64,000 nucleotides of DNA from Nocardioides jensenii JCM 1364 = NBRC 14755 (lineage in GTDB: Bacteria; Actinomycetota; Actinomycetes; Propionibacteriales; Nocardioidaceae). Of this stretch, positions 8,674 to 17,736 are shown in pieces (position 1 is the stretch's first letter; every line of letters begins with the position of its first letter). The stretch spans positions 18,262 through 82,261 of the forward strand of contig NZ_BCRJ01000046.1 in the NCBI RefSeq assembly GCF_001552535.1. The letters are read 5' to 3'. A program made the position numbers and the translations under genes. The notes under the pieces were generated by a model. That model had not been told where the DNA came from. It saw nothing but the letters and a program-made list of their open reading frames with translations, and ran no database searches.

Positions 8674-10118
8674 CGGGAAACCACCTCGTAGTCGGCCGGG
8701 TCGAACTTCGCCTGATTCTTGTAGTCGAGCCCGAGCAGGGGCCAGTTGGTCGTGATTCGCCCGTCCTCCTGGCGATACCAGGACGTGCACTGGCTCCAGA
8801 CACTGCCGCCGAGCTTCGCCTGAATGCGCTTGTCGTGGGCCTGCTCCACGTCGCGGCGTACGGCGACGGGCGCCCCCGAGGAGGCGATGTGTCGGACGTA
8901 GTCACCGAGGTGTCTGGCCTGGGCTTCGAGGAAGTAGATGATCGAGCCGCCACCGGTGTTGGTGTTGGGGCCGTACATGATCAGCAGGTTGGGGAACCCG
9001 GGCACGGTCATGCCGAAGAAGGCGTGCGCTCCACTGGCCCATTCGTCGTGCAGCTCGCGGCCACCCGGGCCCTTGATCGACATCGGCGCCAAGAACTCGG
9101 TCGCCTTGAAACCAGTGCCCCAGATGATCACGTCGACCTCGTGCTCGACGCCGTCGGCAGTTCGCACCCCCTGGGGCGTGATCTCGGAGATCGCATCGGT
9201 GGTCACCTCGACGTTGGGTCTGGCCAGTGCAGGAAGGTAGTTGTTGGAGAAGAGGATGCGCTTGCAGCCGACCGGGTAGTCGGGCCAGATCTTCTCGAAC
9301 AGGCCCGGCTTCGCCTTGGTCTGCCGCTTCATGTGCGCCTTGGAGGCCGCCTTGATCGCTGCGGCCAACGGCTTCGCGTGCACCCAGGCGACGCTCAGGC
9401 TCTCGACGACGCCGTACCACGTGGCGCGCTCGGCGAGCTGGGTGGCGGGCACCCGTTCGAAGACCTTGTGGTGTCGGTCCGAGAACTTCCGGTCGGGGCG
9501 CGGGATGATGTAGGGCGCCGAGCGCTGGAAGAGCGTCAGTTCGGCGACCTCGGGCTGGATCTCGGGAACGAACTGCACCGCACTGGCCCCGGTGCCGATC
9601 ACCGCGACCCGCTTGCCGGCCAGATCGACGTCGTGGTCCCACAGCGCGGAGTGGAAGGCCGGGCCCGAGAACGAGTCGCGGCCCGGGATGTCGGGGTACG
9701 ACGGTCGCGAGAGCTGCCCGACCGCCGACACCAGCACGTCGACCACGACGGTCTCGCCGGTGCTGAGCTCGACGGACCATGTGCCGGCGGCATCGTCGTA
9801 GTCGGCCCCGAGCACTTCGGTGTCGAAACGCACGTGCCGGCGTACGTCGAAGGTGTCGGCGACCTCGCGCATGTAGTCGAGGATCGCGGGCTGGCGGGAG
9901 AACCGGCGTGGCCAACGAGGGTTGGGCGCGAACGAGAACGAGTAGAACGGCGAGGGCACGTCACAGGCAGCACCGGGGTAGGTGTTCTCGCGCCAGACAC
10001 CGCCGACGTCAGCAGCCTTCTCGAAGACAACGATGTCGTCGAAGCCCTGCTTCTTCAGCTCGATGACGGCGGCCAGGCCACCGAAGCCGGTGCCGATGAC
10101 GGCAATGGAGGGGCTCAT
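8670..10118 (-). CDS. Flavin-containing / Baeyer-Villiger type monooxygenase
   Basis: The 482-residue protein has an FAD fold at residues 4-30 (VIGTGFGGLAAVIELKK), a type I Baeyer-Villiger-like fingerprint near residue 150 (FSGPAFHSALWDHD, matching FxGxxxHxxxWD), and the NADPH fold AVIGTGASAVQFVPEI near 170. Such enzymes insert oxygen next to ketones or hydroxylate heteroatoms. The ATG at 10118 has an AGAGGAAT box 3 bp upstream on the minus strand. It is the first gene of a three-gene operon with a sterol-type oxidase, which suggests stepwise alcohol-to-ketone-to-ester chemistry on an alicyclic substrate. A divergent TetR gene lies 161 bp away. Confidence 0.92.
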   Translation of the reverse strand: MSPSIAVIGTGFGGLAAVIELKKQGFDDIVVFEKAADVGGVWRENTYPGAACDVPSPFYSFSFAPNPRWPRRFSRQPAILDYMREVADTFDVRRHVRFDTEVLGADYDDAAGTWSVELSTGETVVVDVLVSAVGQLSRPSYPDIPGRDSFSGPAFHSALWDHDVDLAGKRVAVIGTGASAVQFVPEIQPEVAELTLFQRSAPYIIPRPDRKFSDRHHKVFERVPATQLAERATWYGVVESLSVAWVHAKPLAAAIKAASKAHMKRQTKAKPGLFEKIWPDYPVGCKRILFSNNYLPALARPNVEVTTDAISEITPQGVRTADGVEHEVDVIIWGTGFKATEFLAPMSIKGPGGRELHDEWASGAHAFFGMTVPGFPNLLIMYGPNTNTGGGSIIYFLEAQARHLGDYVRHIASSGAPVAVRRDVEQAHDKRIQAKLGGSVWSQCTSWYRQEDGRITTNWPLLGLDYKNQAKFDPADYEVVSR

Positions 10119-10242
10119 CGATTCCTCTCGAATCCAACAAAACAGTTGATGCATACGGTTTCTAGTTTCACCAGCACGTCGGCACACTGTCAAGAGGTGG
10201 CAGCCGCGAATGGGCAAAAGCGGGACATCCCGTTGCCGACGA

Positions 10243-10272
10243 TTGACCCATGTAACCGTCACATCGTATTGT
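10243..10272 (+). promoter_or_regulatory. Promoter of the TetR gene
   Basis: TTGACC (10243-10248) and TATTGT (10267-10272) are separated by 18 bp. The predicted transcription start falls on or next to the GTG at 10280, so the mRNA is probably leaderless. A TGTCAA (TTGACA on the minus strand) at 10188-10193 could be a -35 for the divergent monooxygenase operon, but no good -10 follows it. Confidence 0.55.
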
Positions 10273-10279
10273 TTGTTGC

Positions 10280-10942
10280 GTGACAGTGACTCCGCCCCGA
10301 CGCACCCAGGCCGAGCGCCGGGCGTCGACCCGCGCCCGGATCCTCACCTGCACGGCCGATTCCCTGCTCGAGCGGGGCTATGCCGCGACCACGATCAGCG
10401 AGATCCAGGAACGGGCCGGCATGGCCCGCGGCACGGTGCAGCACCACTTCCCCACGCGAGCCGAGTTGCTGATCGCCGCCATCACCCACGTGGTCGACGC
10501 GCGACTGGAGAAGTTCCGTCGCGAGGCCGAGCTCCTGCCGCCCGATCAGGACCGCATGCAGGCCGTGGTCGATCTGGCTTGGCGCGACCTGAACAGTCCG
10601 GCGTTCTTCACTGCCCTCGAGCTCTGGGTCGCGGCGCGCACCGACGCCGACCTGCGCGAGCGACTGCTCAGCGAGGAGACGCGAGTCTTCGCTGAGATGC
10701 GCAAGCTCTATGCCCAGGTGCTCTGCGAGCCCTACACCTCAGACGCCCGCACCGAGACCCTGGTCGAGTTCACCATCGCCCTGCTGAGTGGCCTGTCGGT
10801 GACCGCGATGCTCACCGGCTCTCTCGGCCAACGCGAGGCCGTGCTCCGGCGGTGGAAGCGCGCCCTGGCCGTGATGGTCGGTCAACTGCCGGCCGATGAG
10901 CTGCTCGAGGGCCGCCCACTCCGCCGGGCCTCCACGGACTGA
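10280..10942 (+). CDS. TetR family transcriptional regulator
   Basis: The 220-residue protein has a TetR HTH at residues about 12-60 (TRARILTCTADSLLERGYAATTISEIQERAGMARGTVQHHFPTRAELL as a region) and a helical ligand domain beyond. The GTG start is supported by a promoter whose start point coincides with it. It is divergent from the monooxygenase / oxidase / DUF4334 operon and is its most likely repressor. The ligand is unknown. Confidence 0.93.
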   Translation: MTVTPPRRTQAERRASTRARILTCTADSLLERGYAATTISEIQERAGMARGTVQHHFPTRAELLIAAITHVVDARLEKFRREAELLPPDQDRMQAVVDLAWRDLNSPAFFTALELWVAARTDADLRERLLSEETRVFAEMRKLYAQVLCEPYTSDARTETLVEFTIALLSGLSVTAMLTGSLGQREAVLRRWKRALAVMVGQLPADELLEGRPLRRASTD

Positions 10943-10999
10943 CCCAGACATCCTTCACCGCGACCGCGACTCAGGCCGGGCTCATCGGCAGATCGAGAC

Positions 11000-11266
11000 T
11001 CAGAGGCTGAGCACGCGCAGCCTCACGCCCCGTGCCCTCGCCGAGCCCCGCCAGCTGCGCAGACGGGGGCGGCAGAGCAGGTGGACGCTGACCGCACAGT
11101 CGCACCCCTCCGCACGGCACACCACGGTGACCCTGACCTCGGCAGGCTCGGCACAGCGCCGCGGAGGGACGTCGTCCGAGTGCCGACAGTCGCAGCGCGG
11201 TGCATTCGCGTCTCGGGCGACGACGAGTCGCGAGGTGAGATCTGGGCGGACGGATGTCTTCGGCAC
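11000..11266 (-). CDS. Small cysteine-rich hypothetical protein
   Basis: I propose an 88-residue gene that starts at GTG 11266, because a perfect AGGAGG (11271-11276) lies 4 bp upstream on the minus strand. The product has Cys in pairs and singles (CDC, then C, C, CDC and C) between residues about 26 and 68, and ends in an Arg-rich tail (RLRSWRGSARARGVRLRVL). The third codon positions are strongly G/C, as in real genes here. The Cys spacing suggests metal binding, but I do not recognise the family. An upstream in-frame ATG in a longer frame lacks a ribosome site. Neighbours give no clue. Confidence 0.5.
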   Translation of the reverse strand: MPKTSVRPDLTSRLVVARDANAPRCDCRHSDDVPPRRCAEPAEVRVTVVCRAEGCDCAVSVHLLCRPRLRSWRGSARARGVRLRVLSL

Positions 11267-11361
11267 GGTGCCTCCTGGGATCGGTTCGTGACCGATCACG
11301 ATCCGCAGTTCCACCGACATTTCCCGGCGGTTCTCCACAGGTGCTTGATTGACCCCAATGA

Positions 11362-11937
11362 CGACGTCCCCGCGGGCGAGCGACAAGTGGATCGATCTCG
11401 GAGCCCTGCCGGATCCTGCGCCAGTCCGGCCGCGATCTCGCACTGACTCATCCCGCTCGCGGTGGACTCGGCTTCCTCACGGAGATAGCCGCTCGCCGGC
11501 CTCGGTGCGATGCCGCGCTCTCGCGGCGCCTCGTCGTCCCAGCCTGCGAACCATACCCAGTTGCTTCGGCTGGCGGCGGTCAGCCGGCGGAGGCCGCCGC
11601 AGCGCTCAGCGGATCACACGGGTTCGTCCTCGGCAACCCGGTACACCGCTCGACCTACTCCTCGCTGACGGCCAGCTTCCTTGAAGCCGTTCAGCGAGCA
11701 CCGGGTCCGTTGGCGGGCAAGCCGGTGGCAATCGTGATGACGGCTGCAGCGCCTGAGCATCTTTTGGCTACTGAGCGCTTGAACGCGCCGCTCGGAAGCT
11801 CCTTCGCTGCGTTGTGTTTGACGCCCGAGCTCTTCCTCCGAAGCGAGGCATTCGAGGACGAGCGACTCTCAGCTCGGTTCGAGGCACTAGCTCGAGCGCA
11901 CGGAGAGGCTCTGGGTGAGCAGTGCCTGGCGTGGTGA
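11362..11937 (+). pseudogene. Remnant of an NAD(P)H-dependent FMN reductase-like flavoprotein
   Basis: This frame is open from the stop at 11359 to TGA at 11935 but has no ATG or GTG before the conserved part. From about 11521 the translation reads like the flavodoxin-fold reductase family: SRRLVVPACEPYP, then SHGFVLGNPVHRSTYSSLTASFLEA, PLAGKPVAIVMTAAAPEHLL and LCLTPELF. The usual N-terminal phosphate-binding loop is missing and the section around residue 60 is compressed, so the 5' half is lost or rewritten. A TTG at 11710 could start a 75-residue C-terminal piece, but that would not be a working enzyme. Confidence 0.6.
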
Positions 11938-11956
11938 AGGGCCGTAGCGTGGAGGG

Positions 11957-13420
11957 ATGAGCGTCACGCTGACATCGAGCATCACACTCGGCAACCGCTT
12001 CGCACGCGAGCTGCCGGAGCTGGCCGTCGACTGGCAGGCCGAGAAGTTTCCCGACCCGCGCCTGCTGGTGCTCAACGAGCTGCTGGCCGTCGACCTCGGG
12101 TTCGACCCGGCGTGGCTGCGGACGCCGCAGGGCGTCCGGCTCCTGGTGGGCAGCGCAGTGCCCGATGGGGCCACTCCGGTGGCGCAGGCCTATGCCGGCC
12201 ACCAGTTCGGCGGCTACGTCCCGCGTCTCGGTGACGGCCGCGCTCTTCTCCTCGGCGAGGTCACCGACGCCGAAGGCCGGCAGCGGGACCTGCACCTGAA
12301 GGGCTCAGGCCGAACTCCGTTTGCCCGGGGCGGGGACGGACTGGCCGCGGTGGGCCCGATGCTGCGCGAGTACGTCGTGAGTGAGGCGATGCACGCCCTC
12401 GGCGTCCCCACCACCCGGTCGCTGGCCGTCGTGGCGACCGGCCAACGGGTCTTGCGGGAGACCGCCCTGCCCGGCGCAGTGCTCAGCCGTGTGGCCAGCA
12501 GCCACCTGCGGGTGGGCACCTTCCAATACGCGCGCGACACTGGCGACGTCGATCTGCTGCGCCGGCTGGCCGACTGCGCCATCGAGCGCCATTACCCGGC
12601 CGCAGCCGGGTCTGAGCGGCCCTACCGGGCGCTGTTCGAGGCGGTCGTCGCCGCCCAGGCGTCACTGGTCGCCCGGTGGATGCTGCTCGGCTTCGTGCAT
12701 GGAGTCATGAATACCGACAACATGACGATCTCCGGGGAGAGCATCGACTACGGCCCCTGTGCGTTCATCGACTCCTTCGACCCGGACACGGTGTTCAGCT
12801 CCATTGACCACGGTGGCCGCTACGCCTACGGCAACCAGCCGCTCGTGGCCGAGTGGAACCTCGCCCGCTTCGCCGAGACCCTCCTCCCACTGCTCGACGA
12901 GGACCGGGAGCGGGCGGTCGAGCTCGCGGTCGAGTCGCTGGAGCGTTATGGACACCAGTACAGCGACGCCTGGTCGGCCGGCATGCGAGCCAAGCTCGGG
13001 CTGCCCGACGGCCTGGACACTGCTATCGGTGACGCCCTGGTCGAGGACCTGCTCCGGCTCCTGCGCCACGGACGTGTCGACTGGACCGGCTTCTTCCGAG
13101 CGATGGGTGCCGCTGCCCGGGGTGACACCCAGTTGGCGCGCAGCCTGTTCCACGACCTCGCGGCCTTCGACACCTGGGCCGAACAGTGGCGCGCAGTCGG
13201 CCCCGACGCCGACTCAATGGACCGGGTCAACCCCGTCTACATCCCGCGCAACCACCTGGTCGAGGGGGCGCTGACCGCGGCCACCGACGGTGACCTCGAT
13301 CCGGTCCTGCGGCTGCTGGAGGCGGTGTCCTCGCCGTACGTCGAGCGGCCCGGCCTGGAGCGATACGCCGAGCCGGCACCGGAGGACTTCGGCACCTACC
13401 AGACCTTCTGCGGGACCTGA
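11957..13420 (+). CDS. selO: Protein adenylyltransferase SelO (YdiU/UPF0061)
   Basis: The 487-residue pseudokinase-fold protein transfers AMP from ATP to proteins and is linked to redox stress in the family. Typical blocks are [24 protein letters not shown] near residue 77, [28 protein letters not shown] near 110, HGVMNTDNM near 250 and [14 protein letters not shown] near 262. The C-terminus ends FQTFCGT-like (TYQTFCGT), as in SelO proteins. The start ATG at 11957 has only a close-set GGAGGG upstream. It is a single gene with no clear partner. Confidence 0.95.
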   Translation: MSVTLTSSITLGNRFARELPELAVDWQAEKFPDPRLLVLNELLAVDLGFDPAWLRTPQGVRLLVGSAVPDGATPVAQAYAGHQFGGYVPRLGDGRALLLGEVTDAEGRQRDLHLKGSGRTPFARGGDGLAAVGPMLREYVVSEAMHALGVPTTRSLAVVATGQRVLRETALPGAVLSRVASSHLRVGTFQYARDTGDVDLLRRLADCAIERHYPAAAGSERPYRALFEAVVAAQASLVARWMLLGFVHGVMNTDNMTISGESIDYGPCAFIDSFDPDTVFSSIDHGGRYAYGNQPLVAEWNLARFAETLLPLLDEDRERAVELAVESLERYGHQYSDAWSAGMRAKLGLPDGLDTAIGDALVEDLLRLLRHGRVDWTGFFRAMGAAARGDTQLARSLFHDLAAFDTWAEQWRAVGPDADSMDRVNPVYIPRNHLVEGALTAATDGDLDPVLRLLEAVSSPYVERPGLERYAEPAPEDFGTYQTFCGT

Positions 13421-13915
13421 GCGCCCCGAGCTGCTCGAGGTGACCCGCGCGGCGCACTTCATGCCGATCTGAAGTTCGCGGGTCCAGCCGATGCAGGATG
13501 GGCCCTCGGGGCATCGCCGCGTGCAGTAGCCCAGCACGGCTGGAAGGTCGAGCTCTCACCGGAGGGCGCCTTCGATGGCCACACAACCGGAGCCTGATCG
13601 ACCCGTCTGATCAGAAAACGGCCGCCAGAGTTCGCGCCGATTGATCGCCTGGCCGACCCGGATGCCTTGGCCTCGATCGACCGACGATCTGGGTGGCGTG
13701 AGCGCGTCGTGAAGTGAGAATGCCCTTACGTGCTGGGAAATCTGTCTTCTCCAGGGACCGATTTCGACCATCACGACGGGCATCTCTAGATGCAACTACG
13801 CCACACGTCGGTCGGGACAGCTCCGGCACAGGTCGAGAGCAGGGCATGCAGGTGTGAGTGCACGCATGGACTCAGGGGCACATCCCTAGACTCGCATGAT
13901 GGCTGACGGTGCTGC
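13421..13915. other. Intergenic stretch without a recognised gene
   Basis: About 495 bp between the selO stop and the stop of the minus-strand TetR gene. Reading both strands I find only short frames without family resemblance or ribosome sites. A small CTGATC/GATCAG inverted repeat is at about 13594-13614. No promoter or RNA gene is evident. Confidence 0.5.
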
Positions 13916-14581
13916 TCAGGGTTGGTCGCCCACGGTCTTGCGGTCGAGCACCAACCGCAGCGCGAACTCCACATAGCGGTCGGCGATCTTCTCCGGGGTC
14001 GCGACGCCCTCGATGCGGAACCAGTCGGCCACCCCGTTGCACAACGAGAGCACCGCCCTGGTGGTCTCGTGCGGGTCACCGGGGCCGAAGTCACCGAGGG
14101 TCTGTCCCGCGATCACCTCGGTGAGCACGAGTCGCTGGAAGCGGTCCCGCAGCTCCACGTGCTTGGGTCGGTGCTTCTCGTCCAGCGCGTCGATCTCGCG
14201 CACCAGGTGCGCGAACTTCTGCATGTGGGTCAGATGCAGGACCACGCACCGGATCAGTGCCGCGAATCGTGTGCGAGGGTCCCGTCCAGCCGCCGCGAGT
14301 GCCGCCTCGGAACGGCGGGTGAGCTCCTGGTTCGAGAGCGTGAGCAACTCGGTCAGGATGTCCTGCTTTGAGGAGAAGTTGTAGTAGAGACCCGGCACCG
14401 TCATGCCTGCCTCCGCCGCGATGGCCCGGACGCTGGTCCCGTGATAGCCGAGCCGGACGAAGAGGTCCAGTGCAGCGCTGAGCAGCGGGTGCAGCTGGAG
14501 CGGCGGATTCGCGTAGTGCTGCCACTCGGCTGCGTCGACCTCGGTCGGTTCCGTCGACGGCGTCGTCGCTTCCCTGCTCAT
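13916..14581 (-). CDS. TetR family transcriptional regulator
   Basis: The 221-residue protein has a TetR HTH at residues about 30-80 (LSAALDLFVRLGYHGTSVRAIAAEAG, then MTVPGLYYNFSSKQDIL), with a helical ligand domain that resembles regulators of fatty acid or steroid catabolism. Its ATG overlaps the stop of the MaoC-type hydratase gene by 4 bp, so it is the last of six coupled genes. Its probable operators are the two palindromic sites at 19165 and 19264 at the head of the operon. A CoA thioester is a reasonable guess for the ligand. Confidence 0.93.
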   Translation of the reverse strand: MSREATTPSTEPTEVDAAEWQHYANPPLQLHPLLSAALDLFVRLGYHGTSVRAIAAEAGMTVPGLYYNFSSKQDILTELLTLSNQELTRRSEAALAAAGRDPRTRFAALIRCVVLHLTHMQKFAHLVREIDALDEKHRPKHVELRDRFQRLVLTEVIAGQTLGDFGPGDPHETTRAVLSLCNGVADWFRIEGVATPEKIADRYVEFALRLVLDRKTVGDQP

Positions 14582-15495
14582 GTCTCCGATCGATTCCCCG
14601 GGACCGCCGGTTGTGGTGCCACTACTGCTGTGCAGTGCACTCCGCGTGCATGTGCTGCCTGCACGCGGACGGTCTCGGGAACGATAGCGCCTGCAACTGG
14701 TTCACCGGAGAACTCCAGCACGTCGCCGGGGAACGTCGGGGCGGCGAGACGGAGGTGGAGGTGCCCCGGGTCCTCAATGCCCCACTGGCGGTGCCCATAG
14801 GCACAGACCATCCCGGCTGTGGTCACGATGCTCACGATGATGTCGCGAAGCCCCTGGGCCGCGGCGACGGCGTGGTCGTGGTGGACCGACTCATGGTCGT
14901 TCGACGCCAGCGCTCCGGCGATCACCAGGCTCCGTGTGGCCGCCACCGACTCGGCCCTGTCCAGTACGTCGACAGCGGCACCAGGCTCCGGAGTGCCCGG
15001 AGCAGCAGCCCGGGGGCGGTAGTAGAACGTCCGCGCCCGGACCGACCCCACCTCCTGCTCATCCTGCTTGACCATGCTGAAGGCGATGGTCACGAACTGC
15101 CCGTCCCCCAGGCGGGTCGACTTCGGCTCGCTGACCTCATCGACCCAGCAGCGCTCACTGACCAGGTCCCCCACCCGCAGGTCGGCATACCTGTTCAACT
15201 CATAGTTGGTGGCCACCACGCTGTCATAGCCGTGCTCACGCGCCAGGGCCCGGACGCGCGCATGCACCGTGGGGTGGCGTCGTCTGCCCTCAGTCGTTCG
15301 CGGAGCTGCCCACGTCTGCAGCATCGACATCGGGGCGACTTGGTCGGCGCCCCGATCGGGCAGATGGAGCGGACTCTCCTCGCCGATCGCTGCGCACCAG
15401 GTGGTGATGGCATGCGCGGAAACCGGGAACTCCGCCGTACGGACCGAGGGCTCTGCCGCTGTCGCCACCGCGACCGCCTGCGTGAAGTCACTCAT
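14578..15495 (-). CDS. MaoC-like double-hotdog enoyl-CoA hydratase
   Basis: The 305-residue protein has two hotdog halves. The N-terminal half (about 1-160) is of the FAS1-dehydratase/MaoC-N type. The C-terminal half holds the hydratase-2 style catalytic segment SNDHESVHHDHAVAAAQGLRDII around residue 215, with the Asp-His pair expected for hydration of 2-enoyl-CoA. The ATG at 15495 overlaps the upstream CoA-transferase gene by 8 bp, and its stop overlaps the TetR start. Within the cluster it would hydrate an unsaturated acyl-CoA made after CoA loading. Confidence 0.87.
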   Translation of the reverse strand: MSDFTQAVAVATAAEPSVRTAEFPVSAHAITTWCAAIGEESPLHLPDRGADQVAPMSMLQTWAAPRTTEGRRRHPTVHARVRALAREHGYDSVVATNYELNRYADLRVGDLVSERCWVDEVSEPKSTRLGDGQFVTIAFSMVKQDEQEVGSVRARTFYYRPRAAAPGTPEPGAAVDVLDRAESVAATRSLVIAGALASNDHESVHHDHAVAAAQGLRDIIVSIVTTAGMVCAYGHRQWGIEDPGHLHLRLAAPTFPGDVLEFSGEPVAGAIVPETVRVQAAHARGVHCTAVVAPQPAVPGNRSET

Positions 15496-16621
15496 CCGGG
15501 CTGACCTCCCATCGCGCGTCGTGGATCGAGCCAGCGGAGACGGCGGCCCGCGGCGCGGGCAGGTCGACCATCTTGACCGGGGTCGCCGCACCCTTGACCC
15601 CCGAGGAGTCCACCAGGATGCCGGTCTCCGCGGTCAGCGGACTGGCCACGACTCCGGCGTGGTCCTGGACCGGCGCGGCCAGGATGCCCCGCGCCGTGAG
15701 CTCGGCCAGCCACGCGGCTGCTGACCGGGTGGAGAAGACAGCGGCGAGTACGTCGTACAGCTCGGCGCGGTTGCGTGCACGCGCTGCCCCGGTGGCGAAC
15801 CGCTCGTCCTCCGCGAGCTCAGTGAGTCCGAGGCATGACAGCAGCTCGCGCCAGTGGTGGGGCAGATAGGCGGAAATGACGATGTCGGCGTCGGCGCACG
15901 TGAACAGGTCCGCCGGAGCGGACAGGGGGGCGGTGTTGCCCATGCGCTCACCCTGGACCCCGCTGTGCAGGAACTCGGCGAGCGGACCGGTCTGGAGGTG
16001 CACTGCCGCGTCATAGAGGCTGATCTCGACGTGTTCACCCACGTTGGTCCGCGCCCGTCGCAGCAGCGCGGCGAGGATGCCGTGGGTGAGCGCGTGCGCG
16101 GCCGCGGCGTCGACGACGGTGAACCCGACCTTCAGCGGGTGGCCACCCACCTCGCCGGTGGTCGACATGAGGCCGCTCTCGGCCTGGACCAGGATGTCCA
16201 CGCCACCTCGCTTCTCACCCAGCGGTCCACGGCCGAAGCCCGTCACAGCGGCATAGACCACCGCCGGATTGATGGCGTGGATGTCGTCATGGCCGAGGCC
16301 GAGACGCTCCATGACCCCGGGGCGGGACGAGGTGAGGACAACGTCCGCCTCGCGGCACAGGCGCAGCACGGCGGCCTTGTCGTCGGCGTCGCGCAGGTCC
16401 GCGATGACCAAGGTCTTGTTGCGGTTGTAGGCCGCGAACACGGGCGACGGGTCGACGTCCAGCACGGTGGACGACCGCAATTGTCGGGCACCGTCCCCTG
16501 CAGGCGGCTCCACCTTGATCACGCTGGCGCCGTAGTCGGCCAGGAGCAGGCCCGCGCCGGGGCCGGCGACCATCTGGGCGAGTTCGAGGACCTTGATCCC
16601 CTCCAACGGTGGTGTCGTCAC
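15488..16621 (-). CDS. CaiB/BaiF family (class III) CoA-transferase
   Basis: The 377-residue protein transfers CoA between carboxylic acids through an Asp-bound thioester. The N-terminus LEGIKVLELAQMVAGPGAGLLLADYGASVIKVEPP is the family hallmark. YNRNKTLVIADL is near residue 66, and the catalytic-Asp region VDILVQAESGLMSTTG is near 140. Length is standard. It overlaps the DUF7064-like gene by 4 bp upstream and the hydratase by 8 bp downstream. In this operon it most likely activates the substrate acid to its CoA thioester, as no acyl-CoA ligase is present. Confidence 0.93.
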   Translation of the reverse strand: MTTPPLEGIKVLELAQMVAGPGAGLLLADYGASVIKVEPPAGDGARQLRSSTVLDVDPSPVFAAYNRNKTLVIADLRDADDKAAVLRLCREADVVLTSSRPGVMERLGLGHDDIHAINPAVVYAAVTGFGRGPLGEKRGGVDILVQAESGLMSTTGEVGGHPLKVGFTVVDAAAAHALTHGILAALLRRARTNVGEHVEISLYDAAVHLQTGPLAEFLHSGVQGERMGNTAPLSAPADLFTCADADIVISAYLPHHWRELLSCLGLTELAEDERFATGAARARNRAELYDVLAAVFSTRSAAAWLAELTARGILAAPVQDHAGVVASPLTAETGILVDSSGVKGAATPVKMVDLPAPRAAVSAGSIHDARWEVSPDE

Positions 16622-17733
16622 AGGCCATACCTCGGCAGGTTCCCGCTCAGGATCAGGGTCATGCTGCCCGTGCCGGTGGTCTGGCCCTGAGCTGTGGTGA
16701 GGTTCAGGGAGACGGGCTGGATTCGGTGCCAGTGCTGGTCGCTGGAGCCGTCGGGATAGACGATCGTGGCGGGGTCACTGACGTCCCACTCGTCATGTTC
16801 CACGAGGTCGTCCCCGCGCCAAGCGCCGAGGCCGCGGCGGTCGTCATAGCCGCCGTAGTAGCCCAAACCCTGCATCGCGACGGCCGATCCCAGCGGGGTG
16901 CACACCCAGGTCAGCTCCTCGCCCGTGGCAGTGGCCGCACGGAAGGTGGCCTTCGCGAAGCGGCGAGTTCCGGGGTGGAGCTCCACCTCCATGCCGGCGC
17001 CCTCGATCTCGGCGGTGGGGCCGTTCGGCAGCGCTCGCAGGTCGCCGGAGAGGTAGCCCTCGTCGCTCGCCCGGCCGCTGAACAGCAGGTGCCCAGCGTG
17101 AGTGTCGGTGGAATAGAACAGGAACGCCATCGCGAATCCGTCCTCATCGAGCGTCCGGCGCGGCCCGGTCACCGGTTCCTTGATGCCGATGCGCGCTCGC
17201 ACTCCCCACGAGTGGTCGCGGCAGGTCCACCAGTCCTCGACGGCGACGTCCTCGCCGCCCACATGCAGGCGGCCCTGGACGCGCCCGATCTGGTCGAAGC
17301 GCTGGTAGTCTTCCTTGACACGACTGCCGTCGCGCTCGAAGTGGGGCTTCTCCAGGGTCGGTGGGGCGATGCCGGTCCAGGTCAGGTCGGCGGACAGCCT
17401 GCCCTCCGGGTCGTCGAACCGCAGTCGCAACTGCTGGAGCGGCTCGATGATCTCCACCGAGATCGGTCCGCAGGTGCTCTCGAACTCCGTGCCCAGTGAG
17501 GTCGAGGCGCGCAGGTTGTATTGCCTGCCGTCACGGACGATGACCACCCCGGCGTCGAGGACGTTCATGTTGCGATAGGCGCCCATCGTGACCTGGATGC
17601 TGGTCCGGCCGTCGGGGGCCACAGCGTTGAACCAGTAGCGATCGAAGAACCGTGGGTCGGAGGTGTTCACGTGGGCGAACGGCTCAGACGTCTGGTGCCA
17701 CAGGGTGTCGTCCATGCGGGTGAGCACACTCAT
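16618..17733 (-). CDS. DUF7064-like beta-rich protein
   Basis: The 371-residue protein resembles the lipocalin-like AttH/CrtC-N-related proteins (DUF7064/DUF7065 type) found in terpenoid and steroid catabolic clusters. Recognisable parts are the N-terminal RFFDRYWFNAVAPDGRTSIQVTMGAYRNMNV, the central VEDWWTCRDHSWGVRARIG near residue 170, and a late HEEW-like segment VEHDEWDVSD. The function is unknown; binding or isomerising a hydrophobic acid has been suggested for relatives only by fold. It sits 3 bp after the small DUF6285-like gene and overlaps the CoA-transferase by 4 bp. Confidence 0.7.
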   Translation of the reverse strand: MSVLTRMDDTLWHQTSEPFAHVNTSDPRFFDRYWFNAVAPDGRTSIQVTMGAYRNMNVLDAGVVIVRDGRQYNLRASTSLGTEFESTCGPISVEIIEPLQQLRLRFDDPEGRLSADLTWTGIAPPTLEKPHFERDGSRVKEDYQRFDQIGRVQGRLHVGGEDVAVEDWWTCRDHSWGVRARIGIKEPVTGPRRTLDEDGFAMAFLFYSTDTHAGHLLFSGRASDEGYLSGDLRALPNGPTAEIEGAGMEVELHPGTRRFAKATFRAATATGEELTWVCTPLGSAVAMQGLGYYGGYDDRRGLGAWRGDDLVEHDEWDVSDPATIVYPDGSSDQHWHRIQPVSLNLTTAQGQTTGTGSMTLILSGNLPRYGL

Positions 17734-17736
17734 GAC

